From the NCBI GenBank assembly GCA_037157565.1, contig JAZHRO010000024.1, positions 11,724,501 to 11,788,500 of the forward strand: a stretch of 64,000 bases of DNA, given 5' to 3'. The translations under genes and the position numbers were made by a program. The stretch's first letter is position 1. Every line of letters begins with the position of its first letter. Of the stretch, positions 45,470-55,963 are shown piece after piece. Under the pieces are notes generated by a model, which worked only from the letters and a program-made list of their open reading frames with translations, was not told the DNA's origin and searched no databases. This DNA is from Thalassia testudinum (Eukaryota > Streptophyta > Magnoliopsida > Alismatales > Hydrocharitaceae).

Positions 45470-45934
45470 TCAAAGAGGACCGAAGCCGGTCCGAAAAGAC
45501 GTACCCGCGAAGAGCTCCGGGTACCGCTCCCGCATTGCCGCCTCAGGCTCCCAGGTAGCCTCCTCGTACCGCTGGCTCCTCCACAAAACCTTTACCAGGG
45601 GTACTTGCTTTCGTCTCAAACTGCGGACGGCTCGGTCTAGAATCTGCACTAGCCGCTCGGGGTAGGTCAGGTCGTCGCCCACCTCGACACTCTCGTGACT
45701 CAGTACGTGACTGGGATCGGCTACGTACTTCCTGAGGTTGGACACGTGGAACACGTCGTGCACACCAGAAAGCTGCGGGGGGAGGGCAAGTCTGTAAGCA
45801 ACGGGTCCAACCCGCTCCAGGACCTCAAAGGGCCCCACAAACCTCAGCGCGAGCTTCCCTCTCACCCCAAACTGCTGTAGGCCCTTCATGGGTGAAACAC
45901 GAAGGAAGACGTGGTCCCCAACCTCAAACTGCAC
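45470..45934 (-). pseudogene. Element D chromodomain and pol C-terminus
   Basis: An open stretch of 154 codons on the minus strand. It reads QFEVGDHVFLRVSPMKGL, LALRFVGPFEVLERVGPVAY, VHDVFHVSNLRKYVADPSHV and then the chromodomain VPLVKVLWRSQRYEEATWEP, ending at TGA or TAA 45470-45472. Upstream stops separate it from integrase. Chromodomains of this type are thought to guide integration to heterochromatin. Confidence 0.85.
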
Positions 45935-46059
45935 CTCTCTGCGTCTCCGATCCGCGTAGCTCTTCTGTTTGCTCCTGACAGTGTGGAGTCGCCTGTGGAT
46001 CTACTCAACTACCTCCAGACTCTGCCGGATCAACCTGGGGCCAACCTCCCACTTAGTCC

Positions 46060-46900
46060 CCACCTCAACCCAACTCAAGGGTGCCGTACACCTCCGTCCG
46101 TATAGAGCCTCGTAGGGAGCCATGCCGATGCTCGAGTGATAACTGTTGTTGTATGCAAACTCCGCTTGGGGCAGGTGCTCCTCCCAAGAGCCCCTCTAGT
46201 CCAGTACACAAGCACACAAAAGGTCCTCAAGTGTCTGTATCGTGCGCTCAGACTGTCCGTCCGTCTGGGGGTGGTAAGCTGTACTAAACCTCAACCGCGT
46301 CCCCAGGGCCTGCTGAAACTCAGCCCAAAACTGGGACGTAAAGCGGGTATCCCGGTCGGATACGATCTCCCGCGAAACTCCGTGTAGTCGTACATCGTCG
46401 CGGATATACCTCTCTGCCAACTGTGCTGGTCCCAAAGTGACTCGGATCGGCAAGAATCGTGCCGTCTTCGTCAGTCTATCCACAATTACCCAGACAGCGT
46501 CGTGTCCTCGCTGGGTAACAGGTAAGCCCACCACCAAGTCCATGGTGATGCTCTCCCACTTCCACTCTGGCACTGGAAGCGGCTGTAGCGGCCCTGCAGG
46601 CCTCTGATGCTGGGCTTTCACCTGCTGGCACACTAAGCACTGCTGCATGAATTCACCCACATCCCGCTTCATCCCCCTCCACCAAAACTCGCGTCTCAAG
46701 TCGTGGTACATCTTCGTGTTTCCGGGATGTATGGTGAATCTGGAACCGTGTGCCTCAGTCAGGAGCTCTCTCAACAGCTCCTCGTCTCTGGGAACGCACA
46801 ACCGTCCCCTCAGGCGCAGCACCTGGTCTGTGAAAGAGAAGTCCCCTGGGTCTCCTGACAGTACTTTGTCGCGCAAGGACTGCAAGTACGGATCGGCCAT
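46060..46900 (-). pseudogene. Element D integrase
   Basis: H2C2 region (HGSRFTIHPGNTKMYHDLRR ... CLVCQQVK) and a complete DDE core: SITMDLVVGLP, EIVSDRDTRF and YHPQTDGQSERTIQ. A stop at 46196-46198 stands where element C reads Trp (VLD/RGSWEE), and the frame resumes beyond it with [20 protein letters not shown]. It would insert the cDNA into chromosomal DNA. Confidence 0.87.
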
Positions 46901-47977
46901 CTATCCTGTGATGATGCGGTCTATCAGCTCTGGCCTAGTCTGTCGTGTCACCGTCACTGCCCCACAGTGCCCCCGTAACTCCAGGGGTCGCCAACTGCCC
47001 ACCTCCTCCAAAAGGCTCCAACTCTGTAACTGTAAACTGGCCAAGTGTGCGGGCGCCTTACGGCTCAAGGCGTCAGCCACCACATTGGCCTTTCCCAGGT
47101 GGTAGGAGATGCTGCAGTCGTAGTCCTTCAGGAGCTCCAACCAACGTCTTTGTCCCATGTTGAGCTCCTTCTGATCAAAAAGGTATCTGAGGCTCTTGTG
47201 ATCTGTGAAAATCTCGAAGGTCTCACCGTACAAGTAGTGCCTCCAGGTCTTCAGCGCGAAGACGACAGCTGCCAACTCCAAGTCGTGGGTAGGGTAGGTA
47301 TGCTCATGGGGCTTCAGTTGCCGCGAAGCGTAAGCGACAACGTGGCCCCTCTGCATGAGCATACCTCCTAACCCCTGCAAGGAGGCGTCCATGTACACAA
47401 CGAACCCGCCACTACTGTCAGGGATGGTGAGCACGGGAGCCGAGGTCAACCTCTCCTTCAGCTCCTGAAAACACGCCTCACAGGCATCTGTCCAAGTGAA
47501 GGGCACATCCTTCCGAATCAACTGTGTCATAGGACGTGCGATCTATGAAAAGCCTCTGATGAAACGTCTGTAGTAGCCTGCCAGTCCCAGGAAACTGCGA
47601 ATCTCAGTGACTAAACGCGGTCTCTCCTACCTGAGCACTGCCTCAACCTTAGTTGGGTCCACCGCCAAGCCGTCTCCAGAGATCACATGACCTAAGAAGG
47701 TCACCTCCCTCAACCAGAACTCGCACTTGCTGTATTTGGCGTACAGCCTACGTCGTCTTAGAGTGTCCAGAACCATCCGCAAGTGCTGTCCGTGCTGCGT
47801 CTGATCTCTAGAAAAGATGAGTACATCATCAATGAATACCACCACGAACTGGTCCAAGTACGGTCTAAACACCTGGTTCATCAGGTCCATGAAAGCAGCG
47901 AGGGCATTGGTCAGCCCAAACGGCATGACCAAAAACTCGTAGTGTCCGTACCGAGTGCGGAAAGCTATCTTGGAGAC
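46901..47977 (-). pseudogene. Element D reverse transcriptase C-terminal part and RNase H
   Basis: Continues in phase from the piece right of element F once F and its TSD are removed. Motifs are [21 protein letters not shown] (47825-47836), [18 protein letters not shown], then RNase [31 protein letters not shown] and [17 protein letters not shown]. Stops at about 47627 and 47543 replace Trp and Gln codons. Confidence 0.87.
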
Positions 47978-47982
47978 GTCTG

Positions 47983-49707
47983 TGAAAGTTCCTACTTGGA
48001 GGGGGTGAGATTAGCGTAACGTAAAAAATGCGGAATTGAAATATAAAGCAATCTCACAAAAATCAATCGCACAAGTACACAAGTAATTTTTAGGTGGAAA
48101 CCCAAACTGGGTGAAAACCACCACCTAACCCTCTCAAGTTAGGATTTTCCGATCAACCTAGTTGATCAAATCCACTAACCGAATCACTTTAAAACGAGGG
48201 TGATTCAACCTCAGTACAACCACGCTACAAGTACGAGGGTAGCGTTCCTCAACCCCTTCTCTCCACGAGAAGGATTTTGTCCCACGAAGGAGACGGGAAT
48301 TCGTAAGGCGAATACCCAACCAAAAGACAAAGATAAAATAAAACAACAAACCTATAGAGCCAACAAAGTAATAAACCTAAGCTTCTATAGGATTTAGGAA
48401 ACTCCCCTTTTCAAGGAGTGCGTCGACGATGACGCGGGTGCGTGAGCCACGCAACGGCGCAATGTCGCTCTCGTGAACAACGGCGGGAGAGCGGGTGCGC
48501 GAAGGCTTAATGCTCTCAAGAGAATGGAGCTTGAGCTTGGAGAGCAAGAGTTAGCTAGGACACAAGAGAGTGGATCTATGTTGCTTAAGTGTATCTTGTG
48601 TTTCTCTTGTTGTGTCTTGGTGTGTAAAGGCTCCCCTCTATTTATAGAGGCCTTAGGAAGTCTTTGGAAGGCTTAGGAAAGGTTCTATAGCCGTTGGGAA
48701 CAAAGCCCAAGAGAATCAGGCCGAAATCAGGACAATGATTACACTTGACAGGGTGATCAGACGTCTAACTCTTGCATCACACGTCTGGAGGGCCACTTTA
48801 AGACGTCTGATTTCAAGGTCAGACGTCTGATTCTATGCGGGTTTCTCCCTGACTTGAATCAGATCTAAACAGGGTTTTTGTGCAAGTCCATCAGACGACA
48901 TACAGGACGTCTGGCACTATGTATGGACGTCTGGAAACCTACTTTTACTGTGGGAATTGATTTCCAAACGTTGCAACGGCTAGAAAATCTCTGAGAAGAG
49001 ATTTTGGGTCAGCCGAGGCAAAACGGTCATTTATCAGACGTCTGGAAAGGCCTAAGGACGTCTGATAAGGCTCTAACGGTCATAATCTTCAGTGTATGCT
49101 AAGCCAGCCAACGGTCCACTAATTGGACGTCTGGCAAAGTCATCAGACGTCTTCTAAGACGTCTGGTCTAAGGTCTGGACGTCTGATTTCATCAGACAGA
49201 ACTAAGTACGTCCAGCCTAACAGTTATCAGACGTCTGAAACAACAGTCAGACGTCTTAAAATACTTTATCAGACGTCTGATTTGGGAATTAGACGTCTGG
49301 AAGTGCTGTTTGAGTCCTATATTGGTTTTCTAAGTATTCTACAGAAAACCTAAGTATCCTAGGGTTGTGCCGGTGTTCCTAGGACTACTGTTAGGGTTCT
49401 TTGAGGCTCTTTAACATAATTTTCTAAGGAAAATAAAGAGCAAGAAAAATAAAGATAAAAGTACATGAAAGGATTAAAAAGAATCTATCATATTCTTCTT
49501 GTCTTCTATCTTCAATCTGTCGCTCCACGCGAACCTCCTCTGTTTTCCGTCAAGCTCCTCCAATCCGTCCTGGATGCGAGCTCGAGTTCCGTCTAAACAC
49601 GTCCACATTTGCAATTGACCTGAAATCTAGGACTCAAATTGCAAATGTTAAATAACACGTGTTTTGTTATCATCAAAATAAATGATCGTGGTGCTCTAGC
49701 ACCAACA
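47983..49707 (-). repeat. 3' LTR of element F (1725 bp)
   Basis: Plus-strand ends TGAAAGTTCC and CACCAACA. The minus-strand TATA box is at 48639-48646. Upstream of it (48759-49301) lie about 15 GACGTCT words, ten of them the full palindrome AGACGTCT. Confidence 0.9.
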
Positions 49708-50031
49708 ATCTCCCCCTTTTTGATGATGACAAAATCGTAAATAATAATGCAGAAAAAAACCTCCCCCTTTTTGACATTATCAAAAAGGTTTAATTGGTTT
49801 TACATTTCCTATAACTCCCCCTTAAAACATGCTCTTCTCTGAGTTTCTTTTGACAAAGGTAATGTCCTCTCCCTTTTTGTAACAATGAGATAGCTATTAT
49901 TTTTCTCCCCCTTTCTAAAGGAAATTTAGCTACCTTATATCTCCCCCTTAAAAATTGACAATTAGCTCATTAATTTTAACTCCCCCTATCTAAATGCTTA
50001 TAAAAAGATAGGATTAAGAATTTTACCTCAC
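49708..50031 (-). other. 3' UTR of element F with a series of polypurine tracts
   Basis: On the minus strand at least six purine runs of the type AAAAAGGGGGAGAT occur within about 280 bases (plus-strand pyrimidine words at about 49708, 49760, 49815, 49868, 49905, 49940 and 49980). The last directly abuts the 3' LTR and is preceded by GTCATCATCAAAAAGGGGG, a signature of SIRE/Maximus elements. Only the abutting tract would normally prime plus-strand DNA. Confidence 0.8.
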
Positions 50032-51759
50032 CTACCATGGCCAATAAAATGGCCCAAATGGTGGTGGTGGATGCCACATCGGATGGGGCTCCCATCCGTA
50101 GCTTGGAGGCCCGGGCATCGGCGTCGGTCTCCAATCTGGTGGTCGACGTGCGGCAGGTCCGTCGTTTGTTCGCCGTCTCGTCGGTCTTCTTGTTCTCCTC
50201 CTTGGTCTACTCCTTGGTTCTTCCAACTCGAGTTGACCAGACTTGAGTTTGTAGGTCCAGTCCTTTATGTTGTAGTCATCCCTGAACCCTACAAAACAAG
50301 ATTCTAATTTTTTCTTCGGTATCCAAGTGAGCCTGGATCCGGGTCTGTTAGCGGGTCTCCTTGATGGAGATCCTTTCTCAATCTTAGGGCCATATAAATC
50401 ATCTACTTTGTTGATTAGTTTGTTAGAGCTTTCCCTAAGACATGCAATTTCTTTTTCTATAGTATTCATCTTAGTCTTTAAATCAGAAATTTCTATTTTT
50501 AGACTATCATTTTACTCAATCAATTTATTATTTTCATTTATGAGGTCTTGATTTTCTAATAATAGGTTATCAATTCTAGGATTAGCTTCTATGTCCTTAA
50601 GTTGTTTTTCTAACCTATCATTTTCATTTTTAAGAAAACTAAGGTTCTTTTTAATACTTTTGTTTTCTATTTTAAGTGATTTACTAATCTCAAATAGTTC
50701 ATTAAAAGCTTCTTGTAAATCGAAATTTACCTCGTTGTCGCTGTCGTCGCTTCCGCTTTCGCTGTCGCTGTTGCTTCCTCTGGCCATGAAACCAAAGCAA
50801 GCGGTTTCTTCCTTTTCTTCTTCTTCTTCCTCCGAGCTGGAATCGTCCCAAGTGGCTTGGAACGCCTTCTTCTTAGATTTCTTTTCCTTTTTCTTCTCCT
50901 TTTTGAGAAGAGGGCACTCTGGTCGTAGGTGCCCTTTCTCGTTGCAATGGTAGCAACGTCTCGGGCTTTCCTTCTCCTTTTTCTCTTTCTTTAATTCCCT
51001 ACAAAACTTGGAAAATTTTTTATGTAAAATTCTAAAGTCTTCGTCGTCGGAACTTACCTCGCTATCCGACGCGGCTCTGAAGGCAAGAGTCTTCTTCAGT
51101 TTTGGCTCCGGTGTATCCTTCTTCTTCTGCTTCAACTTTGTCTCGTAGGCCATTAGATTGCCTAGGAGATCTTCCATGTTGAGCTCCTCTACTTCGTTCG
51201 CCTCCTCGATGGCGGTGACTTTCTGTTCCCACTCCGGTCCAAGGGAACGAAGAAGCTTCCCTTAAAGCTCCCCCTTGATGAAGGTCTTCCCTAATGCTTT
51301 CAAATTATTTACAATGAGAGTGAACCTAGTGTTTATCTCACTTAAAGACTCGTTAGGTTTCATAGAAAAAGATTCAAATTCTTGAGAAAGTAAATTAATT
51401 TTAGAAGTTTTTACCTTAGAGGTACCTTCGTGAGTTACCTCAAGTGTGTGCCAAATCTCGTATGCAGTGGCGCATTGCGAGATTCTGTTGAACTCCTCCG
51501 GGCTGAGCGCGCAATACAACGCGTTCATTGTTTTCGCGTTGAGAGAGAGCTCCTGGATCTGCTGCTGCGAGTATCCTCCGGCGGGTTTCTCTGGGATGTC
51601 GAAAGGGGTCTCGCACCTGGCCCAGACTGTGAAGTCGGTGGCTTGAAGCCACGTCTTCATCCGCAACTTCCAGTAGGGGAAGTTGTTCCCGTCGAAGAAC
51701 GGCGGACGGGTTGTGGACTGCCCCTCGGAAATCCTGCTTGTGGAACAGCTTCCCTCCAT
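50032..51759 (-). pseudogene. Element F gag (copia type) with two in-frame stops
   Basis: One continuous frame of about 575 codons on the minus strand, starting ATG 51757-51759, interrupted only by TAA 51262-51264 and TAA 50512-50514. Domains: N-terminal copia Gag (PPFFDGNNFPYWKLRMKTWL, ALSPEEFNRISQCATAYEIW), the zinc knuckle CYHCNEKGHLRPEC about 260 residues in, a Lys-rich stretch, an acidic Ser/Glu region, a long coiled-coil-like part (KIENKSIKKNLSFLKNENDR) and a Pro/Trp-rich tail ending PFGPFYWPW. One stop could be CAA to TAA. Because the phase is kept throughout, decay is recent. Confidence 0.88.
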
Positions 51760-51800
51760 GTGATCTTTCCGCGGATGTTACTCCTGTCGGCGGAAAACCT

Positions 51801-51812
51801 GCTCTGATACCA
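51801..51812 (-). other. Primer-binding site of element F (initiator tRNA-Met)
   Basis: The minus strand reads TGGTATCAGAGC two bases after the 5' LTR end, complementary to initiator tRNA-Met. Confidence 0.87.
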
Positions 51813-51814
51813 AC

Positions 51815-53539
51815 TGAAAGTTCATACTTGGAGGGGGTGAGATTAGCGTAACGTAAAAAATGCGGAATTGAAATATAAAGCAATCTCACAAAAATCAATC
51901 GCACAAGTACACAAGTAATTTTTAGGTGGAAACCCAAACCGGGTGAAAACCACCACCTAACCCTCTCGAGTTAGGATTTTCCGATCAACCTAGTTGATCA
52001 AATCCACTAGCCGAATCACTTTAAAACGAGGGTGATTCAACCTCAGTACAACCACGCTACAAGTACGAGGGTAGCGTTCCTCAACCCCTTCTCTCCACGA
52101 AAAGGATTTTGTCCCACGAAGGAGACGGGAATTCGCAAGGCGAATACCCAACCAAAAGACAAAGATAAAATAAAACAACAAACCTATAGAGCCAACAAAG
52201 TAATAAACCTAAGCTTCTATAGGATTTAGGAAACTCCCCTTTGCAAGGAGTGCGTCGACGATGACGCGGGTGCGTGAGCCACGCAACGGCGCAATGTCGC
52301 TCTCGTGAACAACGGCGGGAGAGCGGGTGCGCGAAGGCTTGATGCTCTCAAGAGAATGGAGCTTGAGCTTGGAGAGCAAGAGTTAGCTAGGACACAAGAG
52401 AGTGGAACTATGTTGCTTAAGTGTGTCTTGTGTTTCTCTTGTTGTGTCTTGGTGTGTAAAGGCTCCCCTCTATTTATAGAGGCCTTAGGAAGGCTTTGGA
52501 AGGCTTAGGAAAGGTTCTATAGCCGTTGGGAACAAAGCCCAAGAGAATCAGGCCGAAATCAGGACAATGATTACACTTGACAGGGTGATCAGACGTCTAA
52601 CTCTTGCATCACACGTCTGGAGGGCCACTTTAAGATGTCTGATTTCAAGGTTAGACGTCTGATTCTATGCGGGTTTCTCCCTGACTTGAATCAGATCTAA
52701 ACAGGGTTTTTGTGCAAGTCCATCAGACGACATACAGGACGTCTGGCACTATGTATGGACGTCTGGAAACCTACTTTTACTGTGGGAATTGATTTCCAAA
52801 CGTTGCAACGGCTAGAAAATCTCTGAGAAGAGATTTTGGGTCAGCCGAGGCAAAACGGTCATTTATCAGACGTCTGGAAAGGCCTAAGGACGTCTGATAA
52901 GGCTCTAACGGTCATAATCTTCAGTGTATGCTAAGCCAGCCAACGGTCCACTAATTGGACGTCTGGCAAAGTCATCAGACGTCTTCTAAGACGTCTGGTC
53001 TAAGGTCTGGACGTCTGATTTCATCAGACAGAACTAAGTACGTCCAGCCTAACAGTTATCAGACGTCTGAAACAACAGTCAGACGTCTTAAAATACTTTA
53101 TCAGACGTCTGATTTGGGAATTAGACGTCTGAAAGTGTTGTTTGAGCCCTATATTGGTTTTCTAAGTATTCTACAGAAAACCTAAGTATCCTAGGGTTGT
53201 GCCGGTGTTCCTAGGACTACTGTTAGGGTTCTTTGAGGCTCTTTAACATAATTTTCTAAGGAAAATAAAGAGCAAGAAAAATAAAGATAAAAGTACATGA
53301 AAGGATTAAAAAGAATCTATCCTATTCTTCTTGTCTTCTATCTTCAATCTGTCGCTCCACGCGAACCTCCTCTGTTTTCCGTCAAGCTCCTCCAATCCGT
53401 CCTGGATGCGAGCTCGAGTTCCGTCTAAACACGTCCACATTTGCAATTGACCTGAAATCTAGGACTCAAATTGCAAATGTTAAATAACACGTGTTTTGTT
53501 ATCATCAAAACAAATGATCGTGGTGCTCTAGCACCAACC
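51815..53539 (-). repeat. 5' LTR of element F (1725 bp)
   Basis: Same length as the 3' LTR and almost the same sequence, including the GACGTCT array (about 52590-53135) and the minus-strand TATA box at 52471-52478. A few array members differ by CG-to-TG or CA changes (for example near 52633). Confidence 0.9.
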
Positions 53540-53544
53540 GTCTG

Positions 53545-54181
53545 CCTCCCTGATCCTCAACTGGTGGTATCTAGACCTCAAGTCGATCTTGGAGAACACC
53601 GTGGCACCCCGCAACTGGTCAAACAAGTCGTCGATCCATGGCAGCGGATATCTGTTCTTGATGGTGACCCTATTCAGCTGTCGATAGTCCACACAAAGGC
53701 GTAGGGTACCATCCTTCTTCTTCACAAACAGTATCGGGGCTCCCCAGGGAGACGCACTGGGCCTCACGAAACCCTTCTCCAAAAGGTCCTGCAACTGAGA
53801 CTTGAGCTCTCGTAGCTCAAGCGGTGCCATCCTGTATGGCGCGGTGGAGATGGGACTGGTCCCTGGTACTAGCGAGATCTCAAACTTGATCTCGTGCTCG
53901 GGCGGTAGTCCTGGTAACTCGTCTGGAAACATGTCAGGGTACTCTCTGACCACCGGGATGCTCTGGAAGTCTGCCACAGGGCTGGGCTCTGCCACCACAC
54001 AAGCTAGGAAGCCCTCACACCCCTGGCTCAAAAGTCTCGCCACCCGAAGTGCCGAAATGCACCTGAAGCCTCCGTCCACTGGCTGTCCGTGAAACTCGAA
54101 AGAAGGCAACTCCAGCAAGGAGAAGACAATCTTCCTCTCAAAACAGTCTACCAAGGCGTGATAAGCGGACAACCAATCCAT
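53545..54181 (-). pseudogene. Element D protease end and reverse transcriptase N-terminal part
   Basis: Minus strand. Starts at [13 protein letters not shown] and covers the linker [19 protein letters not shown] (near 53930) and RT motifs [40 protein letters not shown] and [14 protein letters not shown]. Element F interrupts it right after READ. The frame differs from the preceding gag-protease piece because about 14 bases are missing near 54185. Confidence 0.87.
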
Positions 54182-55820
54182 CCCCAGCCTCCATCTGTAT
54201 CATAATCAGTTCAGCTGGCAGGCTATGTCCCCCGACGCTGACCTCGCAATCCGTGTATACCTCCTCAGCTACAAACAGCTGACCACTCGGGCCTCTGATT
54301 ACTAACGGATTTTCTAACAGCATATAATCCTGGCCCAAACTAACTGCGAAACTGGCTGTGACAAATGAGTGCGTAGCGCCGGAATCGAAAAGTGTGTAAA
54401 CGAGTCTGCCTGAAACTGAAACCATACCTGCCACCACCGAGCCTGAAGCTCTCGCATCCCTGTGTGTCAGGGCGTTGATACGCCCCTCAGCTCTAGGTGC
54501 GGACGAAGCAGCCACACTCTGCGTCGGACAGGCAGGTGCTGGCCGGTACCCTCCTCGTGGCTGTTGTCCTCCTCCTCGCGCCTGGGAACCGCGGCCTCCT
54601 GCGCGCCCTCCAGTGCTCTGCGCGGGAAGTATCTGCTGACCTTCTGCCCTAGACAGGCAGTCCCTCCTGATGTGGCCCGGCTGGCCACACTGGTAACAGA
54701 GTGGAACTCGACTCCCGCCCTCAGTGGGTCCCTGCTGTCGGCTGGGCGGGGGTCCGGTGCTGGCGACTGGCCCCTGTCGAGGGCCCCCAAAGGCCACTGA
54801 TGGCCCCGTAAAACGTGACGGCTCTCCGGCGGACGCCACGTGCCTCCTCTCTCGCCGGCCCTGTGAAAAGTCTGGCTGAAAGGGCCTCTTCCGCCCGCTG
54901 TCAGTGTCTCGCGCGGACGGGTTGGTCTCCTCGTAAGTCACGGCTGCCTCCACCACCCTCGAAAACGTAGGCAACTTCAGGGGTTTGACATACCCCCGAA
55001 TCGCAGGCCGGAGCCCCTTGGTGAACCTCCAAAGGCGCTCCTCCTCAGTAGCTACCACTGTCACTGTAAAGCGGGACAGCTCTAGGAAACGCGTGCGGTA
55101 CGCGCTCACGGTCATCGTCCCTTGGCGGAGAGAGTGGAACTCCCGCCTCCTCTGGTCCTGCCACGTCTGGGGAAAGTATTGCTCGCAGAAGAGGGCGACG
55201 AACCGATCCCAAGTCGGCTCGTCCCTCTCCTATACCCGGACCACCCTCCACCACCTGTGTGTCGCACTCTCCAGCTGGTACGTGGCAAAGGCCACGCGGC
55301 ACTCCACCGGGGGGCGAAGGGTGTCAAAAATCTTCTCCAGCTACTCGAGCCAGTCCTCTGCCTCGGTCGAGTCCTCATCCCCCTTGAAGGAGGGGGGCTT
55401 CAGCTTCCGGAACTGCCCAAAGAGCTCGGAGTGGCGCTGCAGTGGGGATGCTGGTGCACCTCCAGGCAAAGGTGCCTCGTGCACAGAAGTGTCGGAGGGA
55501 GGTGGGGGTTGCGGCGGCCCATCCCCTCCCCCGTGTCCAGCGCCGCGTCCGTTGGGTGGTCCCACAGAGGACTCCCCCTCCACAGCCCCAGGGGGAGGTG
55601 CTCGGGGCGGTGGGTGGAGCTCCTCTCGCACAATATCCCGTATAAGCTGGGTGAGGTCCTGGGCCTGGACGCCCGGGAGTAGTGGCTGGTCCACTGAGGC
55701 GTCGGCAACGGCACGCCCACCACGTCGACCTCGTCCTCGGCCGCACCCGCGACCCGCCTCACCAGTCCTGTGACGAGGCATCTCCTGCAAGGAGACGCGA
55801 AACAAAACGGAACACGTCAC
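54182..55820 (-). pseudogene. Element D gag and protease active-site region
   Basis: The start is probably MPRHRTGEAG (ATG near 55781), followed by a Gly/Arg- and Pro-rich N-terminus. Capsid-like segments are FATYQLESATHRWWRVV and EPTWDRFVALFCEQYFPQTW. Stops at 55341-55343 and near 55232 break it. The frame from 55115 down is open through the knuckle CYQCGQPGHIRRDC (54658-54698) and the protease motif YTLFDSGATHSFVTA, then shifts near 54185 owing to a small deletion. Confidence 0.86.
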
Positions 55821-55948
55821 TACGGAACGATACCTAACGGAAACTTCTAAGAGCTCATGTCAAAAGATATGTTGTGGTGGCTACTCTAGTTATAGACATG
55901 TGAATTGGTTATTTTCCAGTCAGTTGATTCACTTCTCGGGACGACCTT

Positions 55949-55960
55949 GCTCGGATACCA
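55949..55960 (-). other. Primer-binding site of element D (tRNA-Met, one mismatch)
   Basis: The minus strand reads TGGTATCCGAGC three bases after the LTR, one base different from the usual TGGTATCAGAGC. Confidence 0.82.
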
Positions 55961-55963
55961 TCT

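Larger units (their letters stand above)
47983..53539 (-). mobile_element. Element F: gag-only SIRE/Maximus-like copia element
   Basis: Perfect TSD GTCTG (47978-47982 and 53540-53544). The LTRs are 47983-49707 and 51815-53539, both 1725 bp and nearly identical. The internal region of about 2.1 kb holds a tRNA-Met primer site, one gag frame and a series of polypurine tracts, and no protease, integrase, RT or RNase H. It matches the idea of terminal-repeat elements with only a gag domain, which must borrow polymerase. It lies inside the RT of element D in the same orientation. The upper terminus is CC instead of CA. Confidence 0.9.

Noticed and set aside
48759..49301. CRISPR-like or satellite array made by AGACGTCT words
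   Set aside because: Spacing is irregular, repeat units are only 8-11 bases and the cluster lies inside a defined LTR upstream of its TATA box.
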